From contig CAWGJU010000015.1 of assembly GCA_963822985.1 (NCBI GenBank), positions 186,001 to 250,000 of the forward strand: 64,000 nt of DNA, given 5' to 3'. The first letter of the stretch is position 1. Each line of letters begins with the position of its first letter. Position numbers and translations under genes: made by a program. A model generated the notes under the pieces. That model was given only the letters and a program-made list of their open reading frames with translations. It did no database searches and was not told the DNA's origin. Below are positions 1-7,786 of the stretch, in pieces. Source of the DNA: Thermohalobaculum sp963822985. Its GTDB lineage: Bacteria > Pseudomonadota > Alphaproteobacteria > Rhodobacterales > Rhodobacteraceae.

Positions 1-725
1 TCCGGACTGGACGGGGCCCGGACGACCTCGAGATCAAGATCCTGGAACTGCGCGAGATCACCGACTGGGAGAAGCCGATCTACGTCAAGGTCGGCGGGGC
101 GCGGCCCTACTACGACACGGCGCTGGCCGTGAAGTCCGGCGCCGACGTGATCGTCGTCGACGGCATGCAGGGCGGCACGGCGGCGACGCAGGAGGTGTTC
201 ATCGAGCATGTCGGCCAGCCCGACGCTGGCCTGCATCCGCCCGGCGGTGCGACGCGCTGGTGGAGCTCGACATGCACCGCAAGGTGCAGCTGATCGTCTC
301 GGGCGGCATCCGCAGCGGCGCCGACGTCGCCAAGGCGCTGGCGCTCGGCGCCGACGCGGTCTCGATCGGCACGGCGGCGCTGGTGGCGCTCGGCGACAAC
401 GATCCCGCACTGGGAGGAAGAGTACCGGGCGCTCGGCACCACGGCGGGCGCCTATGACGACTGGCACGAGGGCCGCGACCCGGCCGGCATCTCGACGCAG
501 GACCCGGAGCTTGCCCGGCGGCTCGACCCCGTGAAGGCGGGGCGGCGCCTGTCGAACTACCTCAAGGTGATGACGCTCGAGGCGCAGACGGTCGCGCGCG
601 CCTGCGGCAAGAGCCACGTCCACAACCTCGAGCCCGAGGATCTCGTCGCGCTGACCGTCGAGGCCGCCGCCATGGCCCGCGTGCCGCTGGCGGGGACCAG
701 CTGGATACCGGGCCAGGGGGGCTGA
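1..725 (+). CDS. GltB-like FMN domain protein, 3' part (N-methylglutamate synthase subunit C / GlxD type)
   Basis: The 5' end is outside the window. The visible part is the C-terminal region of a glutamate-synthase domain-2 (GltB-like, FMN-binding TIM barrel) protein: YVKVGGARPYYDTALAVKSG, then VVDGMQGGTAATQ, then VSGGIRSGADVAKALALGA, then a C-terminal helix region ending GTSWIPGQGG. Stand-alone proteins of this kind are GlxD/MgsC, subunit C of N-methylglutamate synthase or its relatives. A type III glutamine synthetase-like gene follows 121 bp downstream, as in glx/mgs-gmaS operons. The conserved protein can only be read by changing frame near 20, 222, 250 and 407; each looks like a one-base insertion. 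The family is clear, the substrate (methylamine versus glutamine-linked) is inferred from context. Confidence 0.75.
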
Positions 726-846
726 CGCGCGGCCGCGATTGCGGGATGAGAAACTGAACCACGAGGTCCGGGCGGGTAGGCCGCCCCCGGACCCAGCCGG
801 GAGGGCCGGCGAGGCGGGCGGCCGGCAGGGGAGGAGTGTGGGGGCG

Positions 847-2154
847 ATGGCGACCGACCTGGAGAAAGCCGCGAAAGCGCGCGGCATCGACTATTTCCTG
901 ATCTCGTTCACCGATCTCTTCGGCGTGATGCGGGCCAAGCTCGCCCCCGCCTCGGCGATCGGCGCGATGGCGCGGGACGGCGCCGGCTTCGCCGGCTTCG
1001 CCACCTGGCTCGACATGAACCCCGCCTATCCCGACCTCTTCGCCATCCCCGATCCCGATAGCCTGATTCAGCTGCCCTGGAAGCCCGAGGTCGGCTGGCT
1101 CGCCGCCGATCTGCGCATGGACGGGCGCGCGGTCGAGCAGGGCCCGCGCGACACGCTGCGCCGGATGATCGCCGCCGCCGAGGCGCAGGGCTACCGGGTC
1201 AAGACCGGCGTCGAGTGCGAGTTCATGCTGATCGCGCCGGATGGCGAGGCGATCTCGGACGCGCGCGACACCCAGTCCAAGCCCTGCTACGACGTCAGCG
1301 CGCTGATGCGCCGCTATGACGTGATCCGCGAGATCTGCGACGCGATGCAGGCGCTGGGCTGGGGCCCCTACCAGAACGACCACGAGGACGCGAACGGCCA
1401 GTTCGAGATGAACTGGCAGTATGACGACGTGCTGCGCACCGCCGACCGCCATGCCTTCTTCAAGTACATGGTCAAGTCGATCGCCGAAAATCACGGGCTG
1501 CGCGCGACCTTCATGCCGAAACCATTCCCGCAGCTGACCGGCAATGGCTGTCATTTCCACGTCAGCGTCTGGGATGCCGAGGGGGGCGCGAATCTCTTCC
1601 ATGACGAGGGCGGCGAGCTCGGCCTCTCCGCGCTCGCCTACAGCTTCCTCGGCGGGCTGCTGCATCATGCCCCGGCGCTCTCGGCGATCGCCAAGCCGAC
1701 GGTGAACAGCTTCAAGCGGTTGAACGCGCCGCGCACCGCCTCGGGCGCGACCTGGGCGCCGAACACCGTCACCTATGGCGGCAACAACCGCACGCATATG
1801 ATCCGCATCCCCGATGCCGGCCGGCTCGAGGTGCGGCTCGCGGACGGCGCCACCAACCCGTACCTCTTTGCCGCCGCGCTGATCGCGGCGGGCCTCGACG
1901 GCATCGCCGAGAAGCGCGACCCCGGCAAGCGCCTCGACATCGACATGTATGCCGAAGCCCACAAGGTGCCCGAGGCGCGGTCGCTTCCTCTGAACATGCT
2001 CGACGCCGTCCGCGAGCTGGAGCAGGACGACGTGCTCGCCGCGGCCCTGGGTCGTCCGACGGTGGACGCCTACGTGAAGCTCAAACGAGCCGAGTGGACG
2101 GACTACATGCGCCATTTCACGGCTTGGGAGCGCGCCAACACGCTCGATTGCTGA
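847..2154 (+). CDS. Type III glutamine synthetase / gamma-glutamylmethylamide synthetase
   Basis: A 435-residue ATP-dependent ligase of the GlnT/GmaS group, shorter than the typical GlnA. The N-terminal beta-grasp part contains YFLISFTDLFGVMRAK; the catalytic barrel shows ECEFMLI, NDHEDANGQFEMNW, and GNGCHFHVSVWD, with NSFKRLNAPRTASGATWAPN near the ATP and ammonium sites. ATG 847 is preferred because GAGGAG lies 10 bases upstream; an upstream ATG at 739 would add 36 unconserved residues. GlnT joins ammonia to glutamate; GmaS joins methylamine. The adjacent MgsC/GlxD-type gene favours a role in the N-methylglutamate route for methylamine, but the two ligases cannot be told apart by eye. Confidence 0.8.
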   Translation: MATDLEKAAKARGIDYFLISFTDLFGVMRAKLAPASAIGAMARDGAGFAGFATWLDMNPAYPDLFAIPDPDSLIQLPWKPEVGWLAADLRMDGRAVEQGPRDTLRRMIAAAEAQGYRVKTGVECEFMLIAPDGEAISDARDTQSKPCYDVSALMRRYDVIREICDAMQALGWGPYQNDHEDANGQFEMNWQYDDVLRTADRHAFFKYMVKSIAENHGLRATFMPKPFPQLTGNGCHFHVSVWDAEGGANLFHDEGGELGLSALAYSFLGGLLHHAPALSAIAKPTVNSFKRLNAPRTASGATWAPNTVTYGGNNRTHMIRIPDAGRLEVRLADGATNPYLFAAALIAAGLDGIAEKRDPGKRLDIDMYAEAHKVPEARSLPLNMLDAVRELEQDDVLAAALGRPTVDAYVKLKRAEWTDYMRHFTAWERANTLDC

Positions 2155-2350
2155 GCCATCGACGCGGGCACGGCCCGATAGGCAAGCGCTGCCGGGGTGG
2201 GCGTAACCGGCGTCACAGTGATCCGAACCGCCGTGCGTTCCCGCGGCCTCGCCGCGCAAAGCGGCCCGTGCGTCGCCCTGACATTGACTGGGCCGCGTTC
2301 TCCGGCGGAAATCGGTCGGGCAGCAAGCCGCGTGCCCGGAGGACCGCCCC

Positions 2351-3691
2351 ATAATCCGATCCAACGAGACCGGCGAATACGGCACTGCGCCGCGATCGGC
2401 CGAGACGCACGCGGCGGCGCCGAGCGAGCGCAATCGGCAGATCGTCTACTGGTGCCTCTACGACTGGGCGAACTCCGCCTTCGCGGCGATCGTGCTGTCC
2501 TTCGTCTTCGCGCCCTATTTCCTCGACCGGGTCGCGATCGACCCGGTGCTCGGACAGGCGCAATGGGGCTTCGCCATCTCGGGCTCGGCCGCCGCCGTCG
2601 CGCTGCTCAGCCCCATACTGGGCGCCTTCGCCGATCGCGGCGGCCGCCGGCGCCTTTGGCTGGGCGGATGCAGCGCCGCGGCAATCCTCGCCACCTTCGG
2701 CCTTTGGTGGGTCGTGCCCGGCGCCGGGTCGCTGATCGCGGCCCTCACGCTGCTCGCCATCGGCAACACCGCCTTCGAGATCGGCTATGTGTTCTACAAC
2801 GCCTTACTGCCGGTTGTCGCGCCGCCGGGGCGAACAGGCCGCGTCTCGGGCCTCGGCTGGGGCGCGGGCTATTTCGGCTCGCTCGCCTCGCTCGGGGTCG
2901 TCTATGCCTTGCTGGCAGCGCCGGACCCGCCGCTCTTCGGCCTGGACCGGAACCTGGCCGAGCCGCTGCGCCTTGCCGCTCCCGTGGCGGCACTCTGGTT
3001 TCTCGTCTTCGCCGCGCCCATTGTGTTCTTCGGACCGCGCGAGAGGCCCTCGCACGAGCCGTCGCGCCGGATCGTCGCCCAGGGCATGCGCGACCTCTGG
3101 TCGACGCTGAGGGACCTGCCGCGCATGCCGTCGATCGCCTGGTACCTGGCCTCGCACATGCTCTACATCGATGCCGTCAACGCGCTCTTCGTTTTCGGTC
3201 CCCTCGTCGCCAAGGGCGCATTCGGCTTCACCGACGCCGAGATGCTCGGCTATGGCGTCACGATCATGGCCATCGCCGGGGTGGGCGCGATCGGCTTCGG
3301 CTGGGTCGAGGACCGCACCGGGGCAAAGCCCGTCATCGTGCTCTCGATCGTCGCGCTTGCCGTGCTGACGGTCTCGATCGCGTTCCTCCAGTCGAAGACC
3401 GCTATGTGGGTCGTCTCGTGCTGCCTCGCGCTGTTCTTCGGCCCGATCCAGGCCTCCAGCCGCAGCCTGATGGCCCGGCTCTCGCCGGCCGAGATGCAGA
3501 CCAAGCTGTTCGGCCTCTACGCGCTGGCAGGTCGCGCGACGGGCCCCTTCGCCACGGCGCTGGTCGGCTGGGCGACGCTCGAGACGGGCAGCCAGAAGGC
3601 CGGAATCGCGATCGTCGCCGTCCTGCTGGCGCTCGGGCTTGCGCTGATCATTCCCGTGCGCGAGCCCCGAGCAGAAGGACAGGCCGGCTGA
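2351..3691 (+). CDS. MFS transporter, UMF1 (Atg22-like) family
   Basis: About 12 hydrophobic segments and the family signature WCLYDWANSAFAAIVLSFVF near the N-terminus, which places it in the UMF1 group of the major facilitator superfamily. Substrate unknown. The start is the odd point: the conserved N-terminus is in frame from about 2432, yet no ATG, GTG or TTG precedes it in that frame before 2351. There an ATA codon sits 7 bases after GGAGGA (2338-2343). The true start is therefore either ATA (rare) or an ATG misread as ATA; the first in-frame GTG (2492) is inside the first membrane helix and would truncate the family motif. The gene appears monocistronic. Confidence 0.75.
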   Translation: MIRSNETGEYGTAPRSAETHAAAPSERNRQIVYWCLYDWANSAFAAIVLSFVFAPYFLDRVAIDPVLGQAQWGFAISGSAAAVALLSPILGAFADRGGRRRLWLGGCSAAAILATFGLWWVVPGAGSLIAALTLLAIGNTAFEIGYVFYNALLPVVAPPGRTGRVSGLGWGAGYFGSLASLGVVYALLAAPDPPLFGLDRNLAEPLRLAAPVAALWFLVFAAPIVFFGPRERPSHEPSRRIVAQGMRDLWSTLRDLPRMPSIAWYLASHMLYIDAVNALFVFGPLVAKGAFGFTDAEMLGYGVTIMAIAGVGAIGFGWVEDRTGAKPVIVLSIVALAVLTVSIAFLQSKTAMWVVSCCLALFFGPIQASSRSLMARLSPAEMQTKLFGLYALAGRATGPFATALVGWATLETGSQKAGIAIVAVLLALGLALIIPVREPRAEGQAG

Positions 3692-3882
3692 CGGACGCCC
3701 CGCCACTCGCCGGTCGGCCACCGGAGCGGTTCCCCATCCGCCAGGATCGCCTGCTTGCGCACAGCGCCAACGAAAGCGCGCTCGACGCGGCGCGCCTTCG
3801 CCATCTCGCGCAGCCTCTTGTCAGCGTTCTGCCCTCTGGCCTGGCCGGGAGAATGATGCTTTTCTCTCATCGCCCAGTTCAC
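3517..3882 (-). CDS. Possible small basic protein (hypothetical)
   Basis: GTG at 3882 is preceded by a strong GAGGAGG site; the first 40 residues are basic and Ala/Arg-rich (MREKHHSPGQARGQNADKR from the internal ATG at 3870). The open frame runs to 3517 and overlaps the last 175 bases of the MFS gene on the other strand. I recognise no family. The good ribosome-binding site argues for a gene; the antisense overlap and high GC (which creates chance open frames) argue against. It is the only coding candidate in the 327-base gap between the MFS and rhodanese genes. Confidence 0.3.
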   Translation of the reverse strand: MNWAMREKHHSPGQARGQNADKRLREMAKARRVERAFVGAVRKQAILADGEPLRWPTGEWRGVRQPACPSARGSRTGMISASPSASRTATIAIPAFWLPVSSVAQPTSAVAKGPVARPASA

Positions 3883-4018
3883 GGCATTCCTCCTCGAACC
3901 AGGCGTCAGGCTTAGGCGAGGAAGGGAGACGGTCCTGGCGAAGGTACGCGCGAGGAAAAGAGCCTTAGGCCGCCCCGGTCGGGGGCGGCTGGAAGCTGGG
4001 GCTCGAGGGGAGGGCGAA

Positions 4019-5605
4019 TTGGGCAACGATATCTCGGCTGGGCAGCTGCGCGCCTGGCTCTATGACGGTGCCGAGCTCGCGCTTCTCGACGTGCGCGAGC
4101 CAGGGCAGATCGCCGATGGGCACATCCTTTTCTCGGCGCCGCTGCCCTACAGCCGGCTCGAGCTCGACCTGCCACGGCTCGTGCCGAACCCTTGCGTCCG
4201 GACGGTCCTCTGCGACGCTGGCGACGGCGTGGCCGGGCGAGCGGCGGCGCGCGCGCGGGCGCTCGGCTACACTCGCGTCGCCTGCCTCGCCGGCGGCGTC
4301 GCCGAATGGGCCCGCGCCGGCCACACGCTCTACCAGGGCGTGAACGTGCCCAGCAAAGCCTTCGGCGAGCTGGTCGAGCATGTCTGCGGGACGCCGCATA
4401 TCGGCCCGCAGGAACTGGCGCAGCTTCGGTCCGGGCGGAGCGATCTCGTCATCGTCGACGGTCGGACCGGCGCGGAGTTCGGCCGGATGAACATCCCCGG
4501 CGCGCAGTGGTGCCCGAACGGCGAGCTCGCTTTGCGGATCGACGAAGTCGTGGCCGAGCCCGAGAAGACGATCGTCGTGAACTGCGCCGGCCGGACCCGC
4601 TCGATCATCGGCGCGCAGACGCTGATCGACCTCGGGCTGCCGAACCAAATCGTCGCGCTCGAGAACGGCACGCAGGGGTGGACGCTCGCGGGCCTGTCGC
4701 TCGAACACGGCGCCGAGCCCGTGCTGCCGGTGCCGGGCCGCGACCTCGCCCCCCGGCGGCAGGCAGCGCAGGCCCTGGCGGAGCGTCACGGCGTGCGCCG
4801 CCTGGCGCCCGACGCGCTGCAGAGCTGGCTTGGCGAGAGCGCGCACACGCTTTACCTGCTCGACATTCGCACCGCGGACGAGCGGTCGGCTGACGCGCGG
4901 GATCGGCGCCAGCTGTTGGACCGCCACGGCGTCGTGCACGCGCCCGGCGGCCAGTTGATCCAGACCACCGACCAGTGGGTCGGGGTGCGGCGCGCCCGCG
5001 TCGTCGTCCTCGACGCCGAGGAGGTCCGCGCCCCCGTCGTCGGCGCGTGGCTCCGCCGCATGGGGCACGACGCCTCGGTGCTGGCCGGCGGCCTTGACGC
5101 GCTCGCGCCGCTGGCGCCGCGGCCGCCCATCGCGCAGCGAGCCTTGCCTCGCCTCGCCGGCATCTCGACGCCCGAGCTGAACCGCCGGCGCGGCGATGGT
5201 GGCGTCGCCATCCTCGACCTTCGGCCGTCCGCCGACTATCGCGCCGGCCATATTCCCGGCGCCGTCTGGACCGTCAGGCCGCGGATCGGCCGCCTCGCCG
5301 GGCAGGGCGCCTGCGTCCTCGTCGCTGACGATCCGGGCATCGCGGCCCTCGCCGCTGTCGACCTTGCGGAGGCCGGGGCAGGGGAGATGTCGCTGCTGGA
5401 TGGCGGCATGGCCGCCTGGCGGGCCGCCGGCTTGCCCCTAGAGACGACCTCCGATCTGCCGCCCGACGGCGAGAGGATCGACTTCATCGCGTTCACGCAT
5501 GGCCGCCATGACGGCGATGCCGCCGCATCCCGCCAGTACCTCGCCTGGGAGATCGGCCTCGTCGACCAGCTCGACGCGCAGGAGCGTGCCGTCTTCCGGA
5601 TCTGA
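4019..5605 (+). CDS. Four-domain rhodanese (sulfurtransferase)
   Basis: 528 residues arranged as four rhodanese-like domains (roughly 5-110, 125-235, 255-360, 375-470). Only domain 2 has the canonical active-site loop with the sulfur-carrying cysteine (VVNCAGRTRS). The equivalent loops read VLCDAGDGVA (domain 1), VVVLDAEEVR (domain 3) and VLVADDPGIA (domain 4), with Asp at the catalytic position, so these are probably structural. Start TTG 4019 follows GAGGGGAGGG. Known multi-rhodanese proteins of this layout occur beside thiol dioxygenases; here a cupin dioxygenase-like gene lies convergently 18 bases away, which fits sulfane-sulfur handling. The exact thiol substrate is not visible. Confidence 0.85.
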   Translation: MGNDISAGQLRAWLYDGAELALLDVREPGQIADGHILFSAPLPYSRLELDLPRLVPNPCVRTVLCDAGDGVAGRAAARARALGYTRVACLAGGVAEWARAGHTLYQGVNVPSKAFGELVEHVCGTPHIGPQELAQLRSGRSDLVIVDGRTGAEFGRMNIPGAQWCPNGELALRIDEVVAEPEKTIVVNCAGRTRSIIGAQTLIDLGLPNQIVALENGTQGWTLAGLSLEHGAEPVLPVPGRDLAPRRQAAQALAERHGVRRLAPDALQSWLGESAHTLYLLDIRTADERSADARDRRQLLDRHGVVHAPGGQLIQTTDQWVGVRRARVVVLDAEEVRAPVVGAWLRRMGHDASVLAGGLDALAPLAPRPPIAQRALPRLAGISTPELNRRRGDGGVAILDLRPSADYRAGHIPGAVWTVRPRIGRLAGQGACVLVADDPGIAALAAVDLAEAGAGEMSLLDGGMAAWRAAGLPLETTSDLPPDGERIDFIAFTHGRHDGDAAASRQYLAWEIGLVDQLDAQERAVFRI

Positions 5606-5623
5606 CTCCGGTCCCGGCCCGGC

Positions 5624-6133
5624 TCAGGCCGCCTTGATGTTCGAGCGCTGCACCCGGTCGAGGTTCGCCCCCTCGACGCGGATCAGCCGCGTCGCGCCGT
5701 CGCGCTTTGGCGAATGCACGTCGCCCACATCGTAGAAATGCGCGTCGCCCCGCGCCAGCGTGTAGGTCCGCACCGGCTCGACCAGCGCGGGCTCGTCGCC
5801 GGCGGCCGGCCTGACGATCTTCCAATCCATCATCTCGGTCGCGCCCTCGGCCTGGCCATAGATCGCCCAGCTCGAGCCGTGGTCATGCGGCCCCGTCGCG
5901 GCGGCGCCCTCGTTGACGTGCCCGCAGATGCAGAACCCCAGCCCCGGGTCCTCGTAGAGCACCTCGCGGACAGGCTCGCCGGGCGCGCGATCGGGCAGAT
6001 GCGCCTCGACGAACGCCCGGTCGTTCAGCGCGCGCCCGACGATGGCGCAGAGCGCCGCCGCGCAGTCCCGCGGCGCGCTTCTCGAAAGCTCGGCGCGAAG
6101 ATCGTCCGCCATCCGCTCGAGGGTATAGGTCAT
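5624..6133 (-). CDS. Cysteine dioxygenase-like cupin (thiol dioxygenase)
   Basis: 169 residues with the cysteine-dioxygenase fold signature: the metal-binding pair GPHDHGSSWAIYG in cupin motif 1 and the third histidine in FYDVGDVHSPKRDG of motif 2. This family uses non-haem Fe(II) and O2 to convert a thiol (cysteine, 3-mercaptopropionate or similar) to a sulfinate. ATG 6133 is chosen over 6148 because GGAGG sits 8 bases upstream. It is convergent with the four-domain rhodanese gene, a pairing that suggests linked sulfur metabolism. Bacterial members are often 3-mercaptopropionate dioxygenases; the substrate cannot be decided from sequence reading. Confidence 0.8.
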   Translation of the reverse strand: MTYTLERMADDLRAELSRSAPRDCAAALCAIVGRALNDRAFVEAHLPDRAPGEPVREVLYEDPGLGFCICGHVNEGAAATGPHDHGSSWAIYGQAEGATEMMDWKIVRPAAGDEPALVEPVRTYTLARGDAHFYDVGDVHSPKRDGATRLIRVEGANLDRVQRSNIKAA

Positions 6134-6279
6134 GATCCGGGCCTCCACGCGCGGCCTGGCAGGACACCGGGCCCCGCCGCTTCATCCGATCGACGCCAAG
6201 CCGGGCTTTGACGAAGCAGCGCCCGGCGCCGGCAAGCGGCCGGGCGCCGAGTTCAGGCGTCGCCGCCCGAAGGCACGCC

Positions 6280-6456
6280 TCACGCGCGCTGGGCGTCTCT
6301 CGCGCCGATCAGGCGGCGCAGCACGTGCCCGAAATCCTCGGCGCTCTCCGGAGGACGCTCGGCAGAGCCGCCCTTGCGGGCGGACGGCCCGGCGTCCGCC
6401 GTTTTGCGCTTCGCATCCTTTTCGGACGCGTTCTTCGCCTTCTTGTCCTTGGCCAT
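6280..6456 (-). CDS. Small lysine-rich hypothetical protein
   Basis: 58 codons starting at ATG 6456, 10 bases after a clear GGGAGGA. The N-terminal half is highly charged (MAKDKKAKNASEKDAKRK), followed by a Gly/Ser/Pro linker and a short amphipathic C-terminal helix (AEDFGHVLRRLIGARDAQ). No cysteines, no membrane segment. It is upstream of the cupin gene on the same strand and downstream of cysK. No family recognised; the charge pattern is compatible with a nucleic-acid-associated or disordered protein, which is inference only. Confidence 0.5.
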   Translation of the reverse strand: MAKDKKAKNASEKDAKRKTADAGPSARKGGSAERPPESAEDFGHVLRRLIGARDAQRA

Positions 6457-6526
6457 CGGCACGGATCCTCCCCAACTCATCATTGGGCGGCCATCCTAGC
6501 ACGGCGCCGCTATCAGCCTATCCGCA

Positions 6527-7609
6527 TCAGCCCATCTGATAGCCGGGCGTCGACAGCGACAGCGCGCGTTCCGCCTCGTCCATGTCGTCGCCGATCCCCT
6601 CGAAGAGCGGCGTCGTCAGATAGCGCTCGCCGGTGTCGGGCAGCATGCACAGGATGACCGAGCCGGGCGCCGCCCGCTCGGCCAGCTGGACGGACACCGC
6701 AAAGGTCGACCCGCCCGAGACGCCGGTGAAGATGCCCTCCTTCTGGGCCAGCGCCTTGGCCCATTTGATTCCGTCCGCGCCCGCCACCGGGATCAGCTCG
6801 TCGTACAAGCTCTTGTCGATGGCCTCCTGCAGCACCAGGGGGATGAAGTCGGGCGTCCAGCCCTGGATCGGGTGCGGCTCGAAGGCCGGGTGGCTGGCGT
6901 TCGGCGATCCGTCCGCCCCCCGCTCGGTCGGCGTGCCGCTGGCGACCAGCTGGGCGTTGGCGGGCTCGGACAGGACGATCTTCGTCTCGGGCCGCTCGCG
7001 GCGCAGCACGCGGCCGACGCCCGTGACCGTGCCGCCCGTGCCATAGCCGGTGACGAAATAATCCAGCCGTTGGCCGGCGAAATCGCCGATGATCTCGCGC
7101 GCCGTCGTCGCCTCGTGGATGTCGGCATTGGCCTCCGACTCGAACTGGCGCGCGAGGAACCAGCCGTTCGCCTCGGCCAGCTCGACCGCCTTGCGGTACA
7201 TGCCGAACCCCTTGGCCGCGCGCGGCGTCAGCACGACCTTGGCGCCCAGCATCCGCATCAGCTTGCGCCGCTCGATGGAAAAGCTGTCGGCCATGGTGAC
7301 GACCAGCGAATAGCCCTTCTGGGCGCAGACCATGGCCAGCCCAATGCCGGTGTTGCCGCTGGTGGCCTCGACGACGGTCTGGCCGGGCTTCAGCGTGCCG
7401 TTGCGCTCGGCGGCCTCGATGATGCCGACGGCCAGCCTGTCCTTGACCGACGCGGCCGGGTTGAACGCCTCGGCCTTCACATAGATCGTCACGCCCTCGG
7501 GGCCGAGATTGTTGACGCGGATGCAGGGCGTGTCGCCGATCGTCTCGAGCACACTCTCGAACAGGCGCCCGCGCCCGCTCGTCTGGCGGCTTGCCGTCTT
7601 CTCGCTCAT
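6527..7609 (-). CDS. cysK: Cysteine synthase (PLP-dependent O-acetylserine sulfhydrylase type)
   Basis: 360 residues of the fold-type II PLP family. The PLP lysine is in NPAASVKDRLAVG, the substrate loop is VEATSGNTGIGLA, and the phosphate-binding glycine loop is GYGTGGTVTGVGR; the C-terminal part has GVSGGSTFA. It condenses O-acetylserine with sulfide to give cysteine. It is slightly longer than the usual CysK (about 310-330) because of an N-terminal extension of some 15 residues and an insert around residues 220-240. The nearby rhodanese and thiol dioxygenase make this a small sulfur neighbourhood. A cystathionine beta-synthase-like activity cannot be excluded. Confidence 0.9.
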   Translation of the reverse strand: MSEKTASRQTSGRGRLFESVLETIGDTPCIRVNNLGPEGVTIYVKAEAFNPAASVKDRLAVGIIEAAERNGTLKPGQTVVEATSGNTGIGLAMVCAQKGYSLVVTMADSFSIERRKLMRMLGAKVVLTPRAAKGFGMYRKAVELAEANGWFLARQFESEANADIHEATTAREIIGDFAGQRLDYFVTGYGTGGTVTGVGRVLRRERPETKIVLSEPANAQLVASGTPTERGADGSPNASHPAFEPHPIQGWTPDFIPLVLQEAIDKSLYDELIPVAGADGIKWAKALAQKEGIFTGVSGGSTFAVSVQLAERAAPGSVILCMLPDTGERYLTTPLFEGIGDDMDEAERALSLSTPGYQMG

Positions 7610-7786
7610 GGCTTTCCTCTTTTGCGGCGACGCGTGAACCTATCACCCTTCGGGCGATTCTCCGATTGGCGAAGCCCCGACGATGCCCTGACCACTGGCG
7701 GCGCGGCAGGCGAATGCTGAAGGATCTGCTTTCGCGATCTGACCATCAGGGTCTATGATTCCGTCAGGCAGGAGCGCGGCGGTAAA

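Noticed and set aside
562..2433. 623-codon open frame on the minus strand opposite the glutamine synthetase gene
   Set aside because: High-GC shadow frame, antisense to a conserved intact enzyme, no recognisable domain.
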